Source of the DNA: Sordaria brevicollis
Lineage: Eukaryota > Ascomycota > Sordariomycetes > Sordariales > Sordariaceae
Assembly: GCA_033439795.1 (NCBI GenBank)
Contig: JAUTDP010000001.1
Span: 868,001-932,000, forward strand
DNA: 64,000 bases
Direction of reading: 5' to 3'
Every line of letters begins with the position of its first letter. The first letter of the stretch is position 1. The position numbers were made by a program, and so were the translations under genes. The notes below the pieces were generated by a model, which made no database searches, had not been told where the DNA came from, and was given only the letters and a program-made list of their open reading frames with translations. This document shows positions 1 through 12,516 of the stretch, one piece after another.

Positions 1-2585
1 ATTATTCTTTATAATATTATATCGTTACTTTACTATGCCCCTTAAACGTTCTATTCTATTATTCTATTTTTAAGTATTAGGAATAGAAGGCTCGAGTAAT
101 ATATTTCTTATTCCGAATTTAATTAGTATTTCTCTTCGATTGAATTTATTATTATATTCGAGGGCTTTAATTTTAACGTTGTATCGATATATTAGTATAT
201 TTATATAGCTATATAAAATCGAAGTAATATTAGTAAATATCCGGTTCGAAAGGTAATAATTCTATATATATTTAGATTATTGGTAAATAATAAATATAAA
301 GTATTAATATTTATTAATACCTTTATTAAATTCGAGGAAGTTTATTATAAAGCGTTGCCCTAATTTATATCTACGGTTTCGAAGGATTCGCTATATTTAA
401 CGTCGTATTTTTATTATAGTATAAGTATTATATTCGATTATTGGTATCCTTTTTAAAAATATTATAGAAGGGAAATCGTTCGAAGTTTCTTCGGTCGAAG
501 TAAAATTTATTACGATTATATTATCTATATCCTTCTTTTTAATTAAAATATTTTATAATTATACCCTATCGACGTTTTATAAATATTCGAATATTTAAAG
601 ATTAAAGTAACCGAATTAGTAATATTATATTTTAGTAGTTTAAATCGACGGTTTCTTCGTATAGGAATTGATTTAATATCGCCGCGCTATAAATATTAAT
701 TTAATAAATAATATAAATAGGTATTCTAAGACCGTTTAATTGAGGATAATATTTAAGGAATAAAAGAATAATCCGTTAATTCTCTTTAAATAATTATTTA
801 AAGGTCGATAATTCTAATAGAAATTTTATTTTCGTAATAAGAAGAGGGAAATGAAATTAGTGGCGAAATTAGGGTAAAATGTAATTTCTTTTAATTATAG
901 TTTTAAATTACTTTTCTTACTTTTAATAACGACGTTAACCTCCTTAAAACTTTAAATTTCAATACGGGAATTATTTATTTATAAGTAGTTATTTAAATTA
1001 GTATAATGAAAGTAATAAAAACGAATAATTTTATTAAATATATAAAGAGAATTCCCCGAATTTAAAATAATTGAATTTTTAAAGGGATATTTTTTTTACT
1101 TATTTCCGTTATTAATTTAGAAAGTTACTCTATATTCCTCCTTAAGGAATTATACAAATTCAAATTTTACTATTTTAATAGCCTTCTTTTTAATAATTTT
1201 AATTTTCTTAGTTAAATTAACGTCCTTCGCGATATTAATTTTAACGGCTTATATAGTAGAGGGATATAATTTAAAAATTTTAAATTTAGTATTTAAATTT
1301 ACGTATTAATACTCTTTAAGAGAGTAAAATCCTTTTTTATATATTTTATATATAGGGAGATCTTTACCTTTACCCTTTTTATTTTTCGAATTTTATTTTT
1401 TACGCGTATTTTCGGAATTATCCAACGCTTATTTTCGTTTACCTATATTACCTTTAGGTTTTTTATTTTTATTTTATTAATAAGCGTCCCTATTATTAGC
1501 TTTTTAATAATTATTAACTTTATTATTATTATTAACGTAATAATAAATTTAATTATTAATTTCGATAGTAAATGCCCTACGATTATTTTTACCCGTAAGG
1601 GTTATAATACTATAGCGATTATTTATACCCTATTTTTTAAAATCTTTATATATTTCTATATATTTTAAAGTATTATTTTCTATTTTATTATTAAATTTTT
1701 ATATTATATCGGCGTAGTTGGGTCGGATAATTTTAATAGTAGCGCGGAAATCGTTATATTAAAATATAGCGTTTATATATTCTTTAACTCTTTTAATAAT
1801 ACCGTTATTTATAATTATAATTTAATTTTAGAGCTAAATATTAAAATTAGTCGGTTCCTTTCGAAGGATTATAATATTATCGGTATAAACTTTACGGGTA
1901 TTAACGAATTTATCGATAATATTGTATTGGGTTCTTTATTTAAGGAAGTTATATTAAATTTAAATATCCTATTTTTCCTTTATAGCCGAGCCTTAAAATC
2001 CGTAATTAATTAAAGATTTTATCTAAATTTTTATAGCCTTATCCCTAATTTCGAATTTTAATTAATCCTTTTTTTTATTAGGGTAAATAGCTTTAGCGTT
2101 ACGGTAAAATTGGAAATTGCTTAAGTTTTCTTTAGTAGGGATTCTATCGATTAGGATATTATTTTAATAATAGTAAGGAACTTCGACAATTTCTTTAACC
2201 TTATTTATTATAGTACGAAGGAGATTGGCTTTAAGAAGACGTAGTTCTTTATTAATTATTTCGATACGGAGTTTAATAGCTAATTTAAGAAGGAAATTAC
2301 CGGGTTTAAAGTAAAAAGGTTCGCGGGGTACGTCGATTTCGCCTAGGAACTAAATTTTAATAATATTAGAATTATATTTAATTTATAATATTTCCTCCTA
2401 GCGGATTTAATCGTCGCTATTAATAAAGAAGGGGTTATTATTAATTATTTTATTAATTTACTTTAAAAAAGATATTATAATAGTAATAATAATATTATCG
2501 TTATTATCGGTATTAATAGTAATAAGTATATTAGATTGTTAATTGTTAGATTGTATAGGGGAATTGATTAATTCTGTGTATTTGT
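1..2585 (-). mobile_element. RIP-mutated Ty1/copia retrotransposon relic (gag, protease, integrase part), truncated by the window start
   Basis: This block is AT-rich, full of TpA, nearly lacks CpA/TpG and keeps CpG, as expected after RIP. Read on the minus strand from about 2480 leftwards, one frame interrupted only by RIP-type stops (TAA/TAG where Gln or Trp codons are expected) looks like copia Gag, then a retroviral-type protease region near 1020-1090 with ILNSGNSLYIFN in place of the usual LDSG pattern, then integrase-like sequence at about 1-400 (VDFLEFN-like and YQQSKYI-like blocks). The Asp to Asn change in the protease active site is itself a G-to-A transition. Reverse transcriptase and RNase H would lie left of the window. 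No LTR or primer-binding site is recognised at the right edge (about 2500-2600), so the 5' end may be truncated. The assignment to copia is by eye from gene order and motifs. Confidence 0.75.
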
Positions 2586-3258
2586 GTGTAATTGTGGAGA
2601 ATAGGATTCTGGAGTTCTAGTCGGGGGAGCTGGGGGTATCCCTTATTTGCCAAGACCTTTTGGGTGGCTGGCAGTGCTAACCAGCTGTATACTGGTCTAT
2701 ACTATTTTGGCCCAGAATACCACCCTGGAATTTGACAAGAACCAAGAAGGGCAATGTCTCACACGACCTGATTTGATTTGATTTGCGACTTCCACTTCTT
2801 TTGCTCATTTCCCCCAGGTGCCCCCCAGGTGCCCCCCAGCCATCCGCATTGTCATACACTTACGTACCCAAGTGAAGGCACGAACGCGTGTCGGCTGTTG
2901 TCAAATTTCTTTTCCTCTTTTTCTGTTTTTCACTTTTCTCTCTTTCCACTGTTTTTGAACTCCTAATTGTTAGGTCATTCGATCTTTCCATTGCACCTAC
3001 CCATCAGTGGAGGTGTGTGTTTCTGGAATTACCCGAATCGGTCGTTTACACGCGACTCATTTACTTCGACAAACCACGAACGACAAACGTCTGGACTGGA
3101 CTGGAGCTTTGTAAAGTTTAAGCTTAAACTTGAAGGGAACTCCACGAGTCCACCATCACCATCACGATTACGAACTTTAAGCTGTCTCCAGGACCCTGAA
3201 TTCCACCTCACATCATCATCGACAGCACGACTCGACGACAACTTCGCAAGCCGCAACA
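2586..3258. other. Upstream region and probable 5' leader of the PNS1 gene
   Basis: Base composition returns to normal here. The stretch holds a short direct repeat of GGTGCCCCCCA around 2817-2838 and pyrimidine-rich sequence at 2900-2960. No credible coding frame is seen; it presumably contains the promoter and 5' UTR of the gene that starts at 3259. Confidence 0.5.
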
Positions 3259-4997
3259 ATGAGCGGCCCTCAGTATGGCGCCCAACCGGGTGGCTACTAC
3301 AATAACCAGTACCCTCCTCCGCCGCCCAATTCGTACCAGATGAACCCCATGCCGCCGAATGATGGAGGAGGGTATGGTGTTCCGCCTCCGCAGCAATATG
3401 GAAATGGCTATGGCAACGGCGGCGGATATGCGCCGCCTCAAGGTCCGCCGCCGAACGGGTACAAGCCCCCTCCGACCGATGGTTACGGTGGCCCCCCTCC
3501 TCCAGACGGTCCCCCGCCGTCGTACGATGAGGTGTTCAAGGTCCAGAAACCAAAGTACAACGACTGGTGGGCGGGTTTGTTGTTTTTGGCTACCGTTGCT
3601 GGGTTTGTGGCGGTTTCGGCTATTAGTTTGCATGGTTATGGTAGGACGTCCCTCACTTCCAAGGTTGAGAGCTCGGTGAAGATGGAAGAAAGAGATGACG
3701 ATACTAACAGACAAAAACAGCCGATAACAGAAGCCAAAACAATGGCAGCCTCAACGGCCAACGCAACACCTTTGGTCTCACCACCCACACCATCTACCTC
3801 TTCGGCTGGGTCCTGATCTGCGCCATTGTTCTTTCCTATGGCTACATGTGGATGGCCCGCAAGTTCACCAAGCAGTTCATCTACGCCACGGGAATCCTCA
3901 ACATTGTCATGGGCCTCGTCACGGCACTTTATATGTTATCTCGCAAGTACTGGTCCGGTGGCATCGTCTTCCTGATCTTCGTCATCCTGCAAGCTCTCTT
4001 CTTCTGGTCCTGCCGATCGCGCATCCCCTTTTCGACCTTGATGCTGCAGACCGCCATCGACGTCGCCAAAGTCCACGGACACGTCTACCTCGTTTCTGCC
4101 GTTGGCGGTCTCATCGGCACCCTTTTTGCGCTCTACTGGGCTATTACCCTCGTGGCAGTCTACATCAAGTTCGAGCCGGACGCGAACAACGCCGCGTGCC
4201 GCAACGCCGGCGGGTGCGGTTCTGGCAAGGTGATCGGTCTGATCGTGTTCATCACTTTCGCCGGGTACTGGATTTCCGAGTGGCTGAAAAACACCATCCA
4301 CACCACCGTCGCTGGCATTTACGGCTCCTGGTACTTCAACAGCCGTAACTACCCCACCAAAGTTACCCGCGGCGCGCTCAAGCGTTCGCTCACTTACTCC
4401 TTCGGCTCCATTTCCTTGGGTTCTCTATTCATCGCCATCATCAACCTCATCCGCCAACTCGCCCAAGCCGCCCAACAAAACGCCGCTCAGGAAGGTGACA
4501 TCCTCGGCATGGTCCTCTGGTGCATCTTCGGCTGCCTGATCGGCATCCTCGACTGGGTCGTCGAGTTCATCAACCGCTACGCCTTCTGCCACATCGCCCT
4601 CTACGGAAAAGCCTACTTCGCCGCCGCGAAAGACACCTGGAAGATGATCAAAGACCGCGGCATGGACGCGCTCATCAACGAGTGTCTGATCGGTCCCGTC
4701 CTAACTTTCGGGGCAACTTTCGTCGCCTACGCCTGCGGCCTGATTGCTTACCTGTACATGGTCTACACGAAACCCGCTTACAATGATGGTGGAGGGTACA
4801 CGCCCGTGGTGGTGGCGTTTGCTTTTTTGATTGGGTTGCAGGTGTGTAATGTTTTCACCACGCCGCTGACGAGCGGGATTGATACGATTTTTGTGGCGAT
4901 GGCGTGGGACCCGGAGGTGTTGATGAGGGATCATCCGGATTTGTATCATGGGATGGTGGCGGTTTATCCGCATGTTCAGGAGGCTATTCATGCCTAA
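3259..4997 (+). CDS. pns1: PNS1-type choline transporter-like protein (CTL/SLC44 family)
   Basis: Exons 3259-3640 and 3721-4997 join in phase to 552 residues; the intron has a GTAGGA donor, an ACTAAC branch site near 3703 and a CAG acceptor at 3720. The first about 95 residues are a cytosolic Pro/Gly/Tyr/Asn-rich tail ending in PPPSYDEVF, a PPxY-type motif that in other membrane proteins recruits Rsp5-like ubiquitin ligases. About ten or more hydrophobic segments follow. The C-terminal half carries the conserved CTL region (about residues 350-520) with NRYAFCHIALYGKAYF and the CNVFTTPLTSGIDTIFVAMAWDP stretch split around conserved polar residues. Family members sit in the plasma membrane; transport of choline by the fungal proteins is suggested by name and homology but not well proven. 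The ATG lies in a good context (ACAATGAGC). Length agrees with fungal PNS1 proteins of about 550 residues. It converges with the MOD5-like gene across a 2.2-kb spacer. Confidence 0.95.
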
Positions 4998-7209
4998 GGG
5001 ACAGACAGGTGTGTGTGTGTGTGGAAGAAATGTGGGGGAGGAGAAAGAAGGAAGGAAAGAAAGAAAGAAAGAAAGAGAAAGATAGGAGGGGAGAAGATGA
5101 GGGGGGTGGGGAATGAGGTGGATGCCTGGTTATCAGAGGCTGGCTGACTGAAGAAGGACATGGAAATGGAAAGGGGAAAGGAGAGGAGGAGGCAAGGGAT
5201 AACCTATGCGATAAAACCTGTAACTTTGTAATTCTTCAAGGAGTTCCTTGGGTTTGTGTTCTGGGAAAGGAGGACTTGATACCATCGGCGCAAAGATGAC
5301 TGAGCTGAGGAGGGGAAGAATGATACCACAGGAAGATGAGGACAGCAACAACTTGAGGGAGAAGAGTAGTGTTAGTAGTACTAGTAGTAATATCAAAAAC
5401 AGCTTAATACTTAACCGCTCCCGACCTTGATTACTCTCATATGCTGCTGTAATAATCTGACTACACGCAGTGCTTGACATCTTTCATCACCTTAATTTCT
5501 GTCATCTACTTATCGAACTGGAGCATAAAGGGAATACATAAATACTTACCCATGAATGATATGTTACAAATTCATCACTTTGCTGCTTTTACCTCCCCTC
5601 CCTTTCACACTTGCAATGGAACGTGAAACCGAAGGGAGATAGATAGATGTTTCATAGTCAACGTAAGAGTATATACGTTCAACCGATACCGTGCTTTCCA
5701 GGGTTTCTAGTCTCCTCATACCTAGAGGGAGGTGACTTTTCTTCTTCTTCTTCTTCTTCTTTATTTTTATTTTCCTGTTAATATTTTCTTTCCCCCAGGA
5801 CCCCAGGTGTCTACCGGTCATACAACGGATAGATATACATACATACATATATATGGGTTGCGGTGATTTACTTAATTTTTCTTTATATCACAATGATTCT
5901 AGGTAGCAGGAGTATGTGCATAGGCAAAGAGAGGTGTTTACAACCGGGACTTTGCTAGTAAACAATAATAAAGGGGGTGTGGTGTAGTAAAAAGGGGGCA
6001 GGGGGCAGGAATATCGCTGTTGTATGGAACGTGATAAAGAAAAGAGATATTTTGCTGAGATAACTGAATGGAGACTTTGCAAGGTAGGTAGCTAACTAGC
6101 GTACTTAAGTAGAGTACAGTGTCCAGTTTATATTTTGGTGTTGATATAAACAAATTATGACAACGAAACTTGGTTGCTTCAGTTCTAAGGACTGCTTCAT
6201 GACACTTAACTTCTTACTGTAGACTTACACACTCACTTACCCAGAGCCTTCATCACATTATCATCCCCGTCTAAAATATCCTAACCTTTGAGTCTCAAAG
6301 TAACAAGTAACTATGGTAATTATTCCCACCAGCTCAGCGTTTTGAGAACGATTAAGTCACGTCAAACACCCAACTCATCCGCCGGTCTCAAGGGGTCAAC
6401 TGGTGTGGATGAAGCACGTCTTTGAGTCAGGTTGTGCGTGGCCGAGGGTAGTAGTGGTAACGATAGGTGAGGCTTCACCGCATCTTTTCCAACCGTACAC
6501 AGTACCTCTGTGTATATAAAGAAAAAGGTAGGTTCCTGCTCCAACTCACTACTCTAGGCATCTCCACTAAGCTGTCGGTGTCAAATAACAACCAACCATA
6601 GAGTTGAGGTTGGCACGAAAACCAGGGTGGCATATGCTGATGTCCTTGAGCTGAGTACCGGTTATGAGTTTTATAAAGGGGGTCGGTTGAAGTGATGAAG
6701 CGCTGAACCAGCTATGTCTTTCATAGGCGCTGAGTCGTACCGCTCCTGCAAGAAAGGGCAGATAGATGCACATACTCTTTTCTCACAGCGATGAGGAGGT
6801 ATCCCACTCGGTGCGAAAATTAGGTAGGTATGGCCTCCTTTCTGGTCTACCTCATCATCAGTGTTTACAATACAATTCTGGCCGTCTTCGTCGAAGTTAA
6901 CTTGGACATGGCAAATGTACACCCACCCACTGATCCCGAGGCTGCGGGCGTAAGCAGGGCTTGAATAGGGTCCAAGTTGGACGGCAGCTTGCCGGCACTT
7001 AACGAGACAGAAATGTCCCAGTCGTAGGTCTCCTTGTCAGTCACATAATTGATAATGACGATGATGGAATAAAAAAATCACAAGAAGGCAGCAAGGATAC
7101 CGATCCGACTAGGACATATCTAGGGGGATAGTAGGAGGTTGTGGGATTTACACCCACGGGTATCATTAATAATCTACTCATCAATCCAACAGCCACAGCT
7201 TCCCTCGCT
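4998..7209. other. Convergent intergenic region
   Basis: This is the 3' space between two convergent genes. It begins with a TG repeat and a purine tract of GGAAG/GAAA units (about 5010-5112) in the probable 3' UTR of PNS1, and contains a CTT microsatellite at 5738-5762. All reading frames are short and without recognisable domains or codon bias. I see no gene or structured RNA. Confidence 0.5.
5738..5762. repeat. CTT microsatellite
   Basis: About eight tandem CTT triplets followed by a T-rich stretch, non-coding. Confidence 0.85.
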
Positions 7210-8729
7210 CTATGCCTTTGGAGTAGTAGTAGTCTGCCCCTCAGTGTCCTCATCATCAGCACTTGCCACATCGTTTGTTCCCTCCGCCATTTTATCACCC
7301 TTCCCTTCTCCTCCTCCTCTGACCGGCCACCCCTCCGCCTGCCTCTTTGCCCATTTAACCGCCTTCTGGTGTTTCTTGCTCTTCAGATGCTTTTGCCATT
7401 GTTCCTCGATCCTAAACTCCTTCTCGCACACCTCACATGTTTTGTTGCAGATCGTCTCGGGTCGGTTGCTCCTTTCTAATTGCTCGGCTAGCACAGCTCT
7501 TGCGGTGTCTGATACCTCTTCTGGTTGCGGTAGTGGCTGATGGGCTAAATGTTTGGATAGAAGAGAGCTGCCCTTCTCGGCTACCTCGGAGTGCCATTGG
7601 GAGATGTTGGTTGAGTCGAGAAGATAGAATCTAGACAAGAGTTTCTCTTCCTGAAGGGCTGCAATAGTTTTGCGGGCGATCCACCGGATTTGGTATTTTG
7701 CGTATTGGCGGGTTGCTGTCTTGGTGTCCTCGATTCCTTGTTGCTTTAGTTTCTCAATTGTGGCTGGTGCAGTTTCGGCCTCGGTAGACTTGACTGCTGT
7801 CAGATACGACTCGAATTGGCGGAAGCCGATGGACTGCCAGATGCCCTTTGTGCGGTCGACCGTGTCACCATCCGCAAGGCGACGCTGTAGATAGTCATAG
7901 ACCGATGATGTTTCGTCCAAAAGCCCGTTTGCTACCATCTTGTCTACACGCTTGTCGAGACGCTCGTTGAGCACATCGGGCTTGGCGTAGAGCCAGAAGA
8001 GAAGCAAGTTCCAGGGGCTCGGTGGTTGGTCTGCCCGCTTGGATTCTTTTCGAGCGCGCTGTTCAGCATAGATGTCGGAGGCACGACGGCCAGTTGTAAG
8101 GTAGATCTCGAGCGAGTTGCGAATCTTGCGAATGTCTTTTGGATGCCATCGCTCGGCCATGACGGGGTCGACTTCTTTCAGCTTGGCCAGCATGACCTCG
8201 GCGGACTCGCGCAAGATTGGGTGTTGGCTTGCGAGTTCTTCTCGTGTGATTTTGGCGGCTGCCTCTGATTCTTCGGTTATGGCAGCATCCGATTCAACCA
8301 GCTTCTCGTCAAATAGCAGGCCGTCAAGGTAGTATGATGTTCCTCCCACTACAATGGGCAGCTTTCCCCTCGACCGTATATCCGAAATTATCCTCGTTGC
8401 TTCGCGCTTCCAGCTGGTGACAGACCATGGTTCTTCGTCAAGTCCAATGTTGCCGAGAAGGTAGTGGGGGATGCCGCGCTGCTCTTCGGGGGTGAGCTGG
8501 TTGGTGATGATGGGTAGGCCTCGGTACATTTGCATGGCGTCGGCATTGATGATTTCGCCATTGAATCGGGTCGCCAGTTCCACGGCAAGCTGAAATCGTA
8601 CCAAAGAATTGATCAGCGCACAGGAACACGGAGACGAGGCGGGAGGCGTAGTAGATATGGAGGTAGTCGTCGTACATCAGACTTGCCGGTGCCCGTAGAC
8701 CCGTAAATGACAACCAGAGGGTCTGCCAT
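7210..8729 (-). CDS. mod5: tRNA dimethylallyltransferase (MOD5/TRIT1 family) with C-terminal zinc finger
   Basis: The enzyme transfers a dimethylallyl group to N6 of adenosine 37 in tRNAs that read UNN codons, in cytosol and mitochondria. Exon 1 is 8676-8729 and exon 2 is 7210-8589, with an 86-nt intron (GTACGA...TTTCAG), giving 477 residues. The short first exon supplies the start and the P-loop GSTGTGKS (residues 10-17). Next come the NADAMQMYRGLPIITNQ region that binds the dimethylallyl donor and tRNA base, the GGTSYYLDGLLF motif, and the IPP-transferase core up to about residue 330. The C terminus holds a C2H2 finger of the eukaryotic type (CEVC-x12-H-x5-H) followed by a basic stretch, then a disordered tail. 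Length and domain order fit eukaryotic MOD5. Without exon 1 the protein would lack its nucleotide-binding loop, which supports this splice model. It is divergent from sec61 across 0.9 kb. Confidence 0.95.
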
Positions 8730-9653
8730 TGTTGCTGTGCGAAAGACGGAACGGATGGCCTGGGAGAGTTTCGGGGTGGTCAACCTCATTGACGGTTATT
8801 GAGGGTTGAAGTGCTGAGGCGCATCGCTCTGGGGTTTGACAAGATTGGAGAAAAGGAAACAAAAAAGTTGAAGATGCGATTAAATTGACAATTGTTAGTG
8901 ACACGCGCCGGCAGGCATCAACCCCACCATGGAAGCCCACCTTCAATCCCAGAAAGTTGACAGACGGGTTGTTATCGATAAGAAGGGACAGAATCCACAC
9001 GCTGACCCCTAACCCCTGCGGCTGTCCCTCCTTGCTGCCCCCTGTTGTCCAGGGCTTCCCCAACGATTTGGATTCGAGTTTCAACAAGGGGCGCTGGAAA
9101 GTGGAGGGATGGCCTTGGTGGACGGCCGGATGTTGCCTGCCGAAGGAAGCTTCCCTCGAGTTGGAGGTTGCTCTCCCCCTGCAAACGTCAGAAGCTCGTT
9201 CCAGCTCCCAAAGGCTGGCCATGCAATTCGCAACTCCAATTGGCTCTATATCACGTGTAAGTGGAGCCTCCTTCCCCAAGACCACTAGCACCGGCCACTC
9301 AGCACCGGGACCCTCCAAATTGGACACATCACACTTGGGCGACTTTTTGGACAGATCTCGCGACGCACCGCCTTCCGCCTTCCGCCTTCCCTTTCGCCTG
9401 ATTGTGCTTTCGGCCAGCTTCCACTTTCCTGCCTTCCACAGGACCACAGCAGCACTTCTTAATCGCCAACTCATCCTCCACCTTTTTATCCCACTTTCCC
9501 CCCCTTTCAAGTTCCCAACGACGCAGCGCCGACAACACTTTCTGCGCTTCTACCTTTACAAAGGGCTGTTGTCGCCCGTTTTAATTTAATCTTTCTTCTT
9601 CTTTTCCTCTTCCTTCTTCTCTCCATATCCCCCTCCCCCCCAATTCGCCCATC
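8730..9653. promoter_or_regulatory. Divergent promoter region between the MOD5-like gene and sec61
   Basis: The two genes face away from each other across this stretch. The sec61 side ends in a long C/T-rich tract (about 9580-9650), common in leaders of highly expressed fungal genes. Overlapping long frames occur on both strands but lack codon bias and domains, so I treat them as chance. Specific transcription start sites cannot be placed. Confidence 0.55.
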
Positions 9654-11240
9654 ATGAGTTCCCGTAAGTTGAGGATGAAGCTATTCCGAACAGACACGCG
9701 TCGGCGCGTTGGTCAAACCACTCCCTTCACTGTGACTAACTCCCTCTTCCCAATGCAGTACGGTTCCTCGATCTCGTCAAGCCCTTCGTGCCGTTCCTCC
9801 CCGAGGTTCAGCAGCCCGAGACCAAGATCCCCTTCAACCAAAAGTTGATGTGGACCGGCTTGACCCTGCTCATCTTCTTGGTCATGAGCCAGATGCCCCT
9901 CTACGGCATTGTCTCGTCCGACACGTCCGATCCGCTATACTGGCTGCGTATGATGATGGCGAGTAACAGAGGTACTCTCATGGAGCTCGGTATCACGCCC
10001 ATCATCTCCTCCGGCATGGTCTTCCAGCTTCTCGCCGGTACCCACATGATCGACGTCAACCTCGACCTCAAGGCCGACCGCGAGCTCTACCAGACCGCCC
10101 AGAAGCTCTTCGCTGTCATTCTCTCCATCGGTACCGCCACTGTCTACGTCTTCACTGGTCTTTATGGCCCTCCCAGCGACCTCGGTGCCGGTATCGTCTT
10201 CCTCCTCATTCTCCAGCTCGTTGTTGCCGGCATGATCGTCATTCTCCTCGATGAGCTCCTCCAGAAGGGTTATGGCCTTGGCAGCGGTATTTCGCTCTTC
10301 ATTGCCACCAACATCTGCGAGTCCATCATGTGGAAGGCCTTCTCCCCCACCTCCATCAACACTGGTCGTGGTCCCGAGTACGAGGGTGCCGTCATTGCCC
10401 TCTTCCACCTCCTCATGACCTGGGACAACAAGCAGCGTGCTCTCTACGAGGCTTTCTACCGCCAGAACCTCCCCAACATCATGAACCTGCTCGCCACTCT
10501 CCTCGTCTTCGCCGCCGTCATCTACCTCCAGGGCTTCCGCGTCGAAATCCCCGTCAAGTCTTCCCGCCAGCGTGGTGCTCGTGGCTCTTATCCCATCCGC
10601 CTCTTCTACACCTCCAACATGCCCATCATGTTGCAGTCCGCCCTCTCCTCCAACGTCTTCCTGATCAGCCAGATGCTCTACTCTCGCTTCTCCGAGAACC
10701 TTTTGGTCCGTCTTTTCGGTGTCTGGGAGGCCAAGGAGGGCACCGCCCAGCTCTCTGCCGTTTCCGGTCTTGTCTACTACATGAGCCCCCCTCTCAACTT
10801 CAAGGACGCTCTTCTCGACCCCATCCACACCGCCGTCTACATTGCCTACATGCTCACTGCCTGCGCCGTCTTCTCCAAGACCTGGATTGAGGTTTCCGGC
10901 TCCAGCCCCCGCGATGTTGCCAAGCAGCTCAAGGACCAGGGTCTCGTCATGGCCGGCCATCGTGAGCAGAGCATGTACAAGGAGCTCAAGCGCATCATCC
11001 CCACTGCTGCCGCTTTCGGTGGTGCCTGCATTGGTGCTCTCTCTGTTGCCAGCGACCTCATGGGCGCTCTCGGCTCCGGTACCGGTACTCTCCTTGCCGT
11101 CACGTAAGTTTTCTTTCGCCTGATTCTGTTTCCATCGACCAATCGCTAATATTTTGTTCTCCAGCATCATCTACGGCTACTTCGAGATTGCCGCCAAGGA
11201 GGGTGATCTTCAGGGCATGAAGGGTATGATCATGGGTTAA
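9654..11240 (+). CDS. sec61: Sec61 alpha subunit of the ER translocon
   Basis: This is the pore-forming subunit through which secretory and membrane proteins cross or enter the endoplasmic reticulum membrane, acting with Sec61 beta and gamma. Three exons (9654-9663, 9759-11103, 11165-11240) give 476 residues, the normal family length. Exon 1 is only 10 nt (Met-Ser-Ser plus one base); both introns show clear branch sites (TGACTAAC near 9733 and CGCTAAT near 11145). The N terminus reads [20 protein letters not shown], the typical amphipathic start, followed by the plug region and ten hydrophobic helices. Hallmarks include [18 protein letters not shown] and the charged cytosolic loop [20 protein letters not shown] that contacts the ribosome. 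The last exon ends in [13 protein letters not shown]. The strong C/G third-position bias indicates high expression. Confidence 0.97.
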
Positions 11241-12516
11241 GAAACCCCTTGATCTATGCCTAGATATTACACGAAGAGGCTTCAAAGGCCTCGGATCAGG
11301 TCAGCCATGATGACGAAGGCAACCTCTAACGCAGGGGCTAGCCGGGTTGGCTGCTACCCTGATGTTTAACTATATGTGGAAATATAATGAATGAGTGGAA
11401 GAAATCAAAAAACTTTTACGTTGTGGTTTTGTACTGTTGTCTGTGTTTGTCTCTAAATGTGTATTATACTACCTACCTAAAGGAAGAACCCAAGGGTCAT
11501 CATAAAAAGGGGTTGGCTTTACGAGTACTTGCTAGAAGCGAACGGGCGGATGGACACATCGATGGGATTTGGGAAAGCAGTTATCTTTATCTGGTCGTCA
11601 ATGGCATTGGGTTTAGAACATCAAAATCAACCTGAACACGGTAGAGACAAAGTCCCTAGTCTGCCGTAACACGTTTGACGTTGTACTACTCCTCAGCTTC
11701 CTGGCCTTGAGTACTTGAACATGGTGGTGCGTACACAGGACAAAGTTCTCACAAAGAGCACACGACAGCTATACATACTACCTGAATACAATACAACATC
11801 CGGTATTCATTGACTTCCTCAACGGTTGAAAACCCAGGATTGTGCGGGAAGACTGCTGTGGACTGACTCCTTTCACCGAGCTTCAATGCCCATTCAATGG
11901 CACTACTAACTTTCCGAAATATCTACCGTACCTCGCTGTCTCCCCTACGTGGCTTCCGTTTCTCCTTGTCTATTGCCCGTGTAAACCTACCTAGAAACCA
12001 AATACTTCCTTTCTGCTGATGAGGTGTCTTTTTTCGTCAACAACGCACCTTCAACAGACCTCATGTTTCGGGGGTTTGGATCGAAGCGTTATCGGGTTTG
12101 GTTGTCCGCGCATTATAAAATCTTGGATGGGTTGTACGGTACAACCCATCCATCTTTTTCTTCTATACAACAGTTGTTGGCATACGATTGCTGTAACCCG
12201 AAATCGATGCAAGGTATGTACAAGGGATATCTTTCTGTATTTTTTTTGTACCCTCTTCTTGGTCTGGGGGAACTGTCTGGCTGTCTGGCTGTACTTTTGT
12301 CTATCCTTTCTTATTCTGGTCATCCTTCTTTCCATACACCTTCCATCCCTTCACTTAACACCTTCCATCAGATTCAAACCCAAGCTTCGAGCCTCAAGAC
12401 TCAGACTTCAAGGTTCAGCCCGCGGCCTTCGTGTGAAAGCTTTCACCCTCCAGCCTCAGCCCAAAGTTCAGACCTCACAACCCTCCGGTGAAAATCTTCG
12501 GCCTCCAGCCTCAGAC
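11241..12516. other. Convergent intergenic region between sec61 and the homoaconitase gene
   Basis: This is shared 3' space. It contains the perfect inverted repeat listed at 12124-12152 and, from about 12360 to 12540, degenerate short repeats of the type CTTCAAGCCTCAGACT leading into the end of the lysine gene. No credible coding frame is seen. Confidence 0.5.
12124..12152. repeat. Perfect 14-bp inverted repeat with 1-nt centre
   Basis: The arms TGGATGGGTTGTAC and GTACAACCCATCCA flank a single G. Transcribed from either strand it would form a very tight hairpin; as DNA it is a near-continuous palindrome. It lies in the shared 3' space of two convergent genes. Confidence 0.85.

Noticed and set aside
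8677..9589. Overlapping long frames on both strands upstream of sec61
   Set aside because: They overlap each other in the divergent promoter, lack domains, and one runs through the MOD5-like first exon and intron.
9935..11170. 411-codon minus-strand frame opposite sec61
   Set aside because: Antisense shadow of a highly biased gene; composition is Glu/Gly/Asp-rich without any motif and it crosses the sec61 intron.
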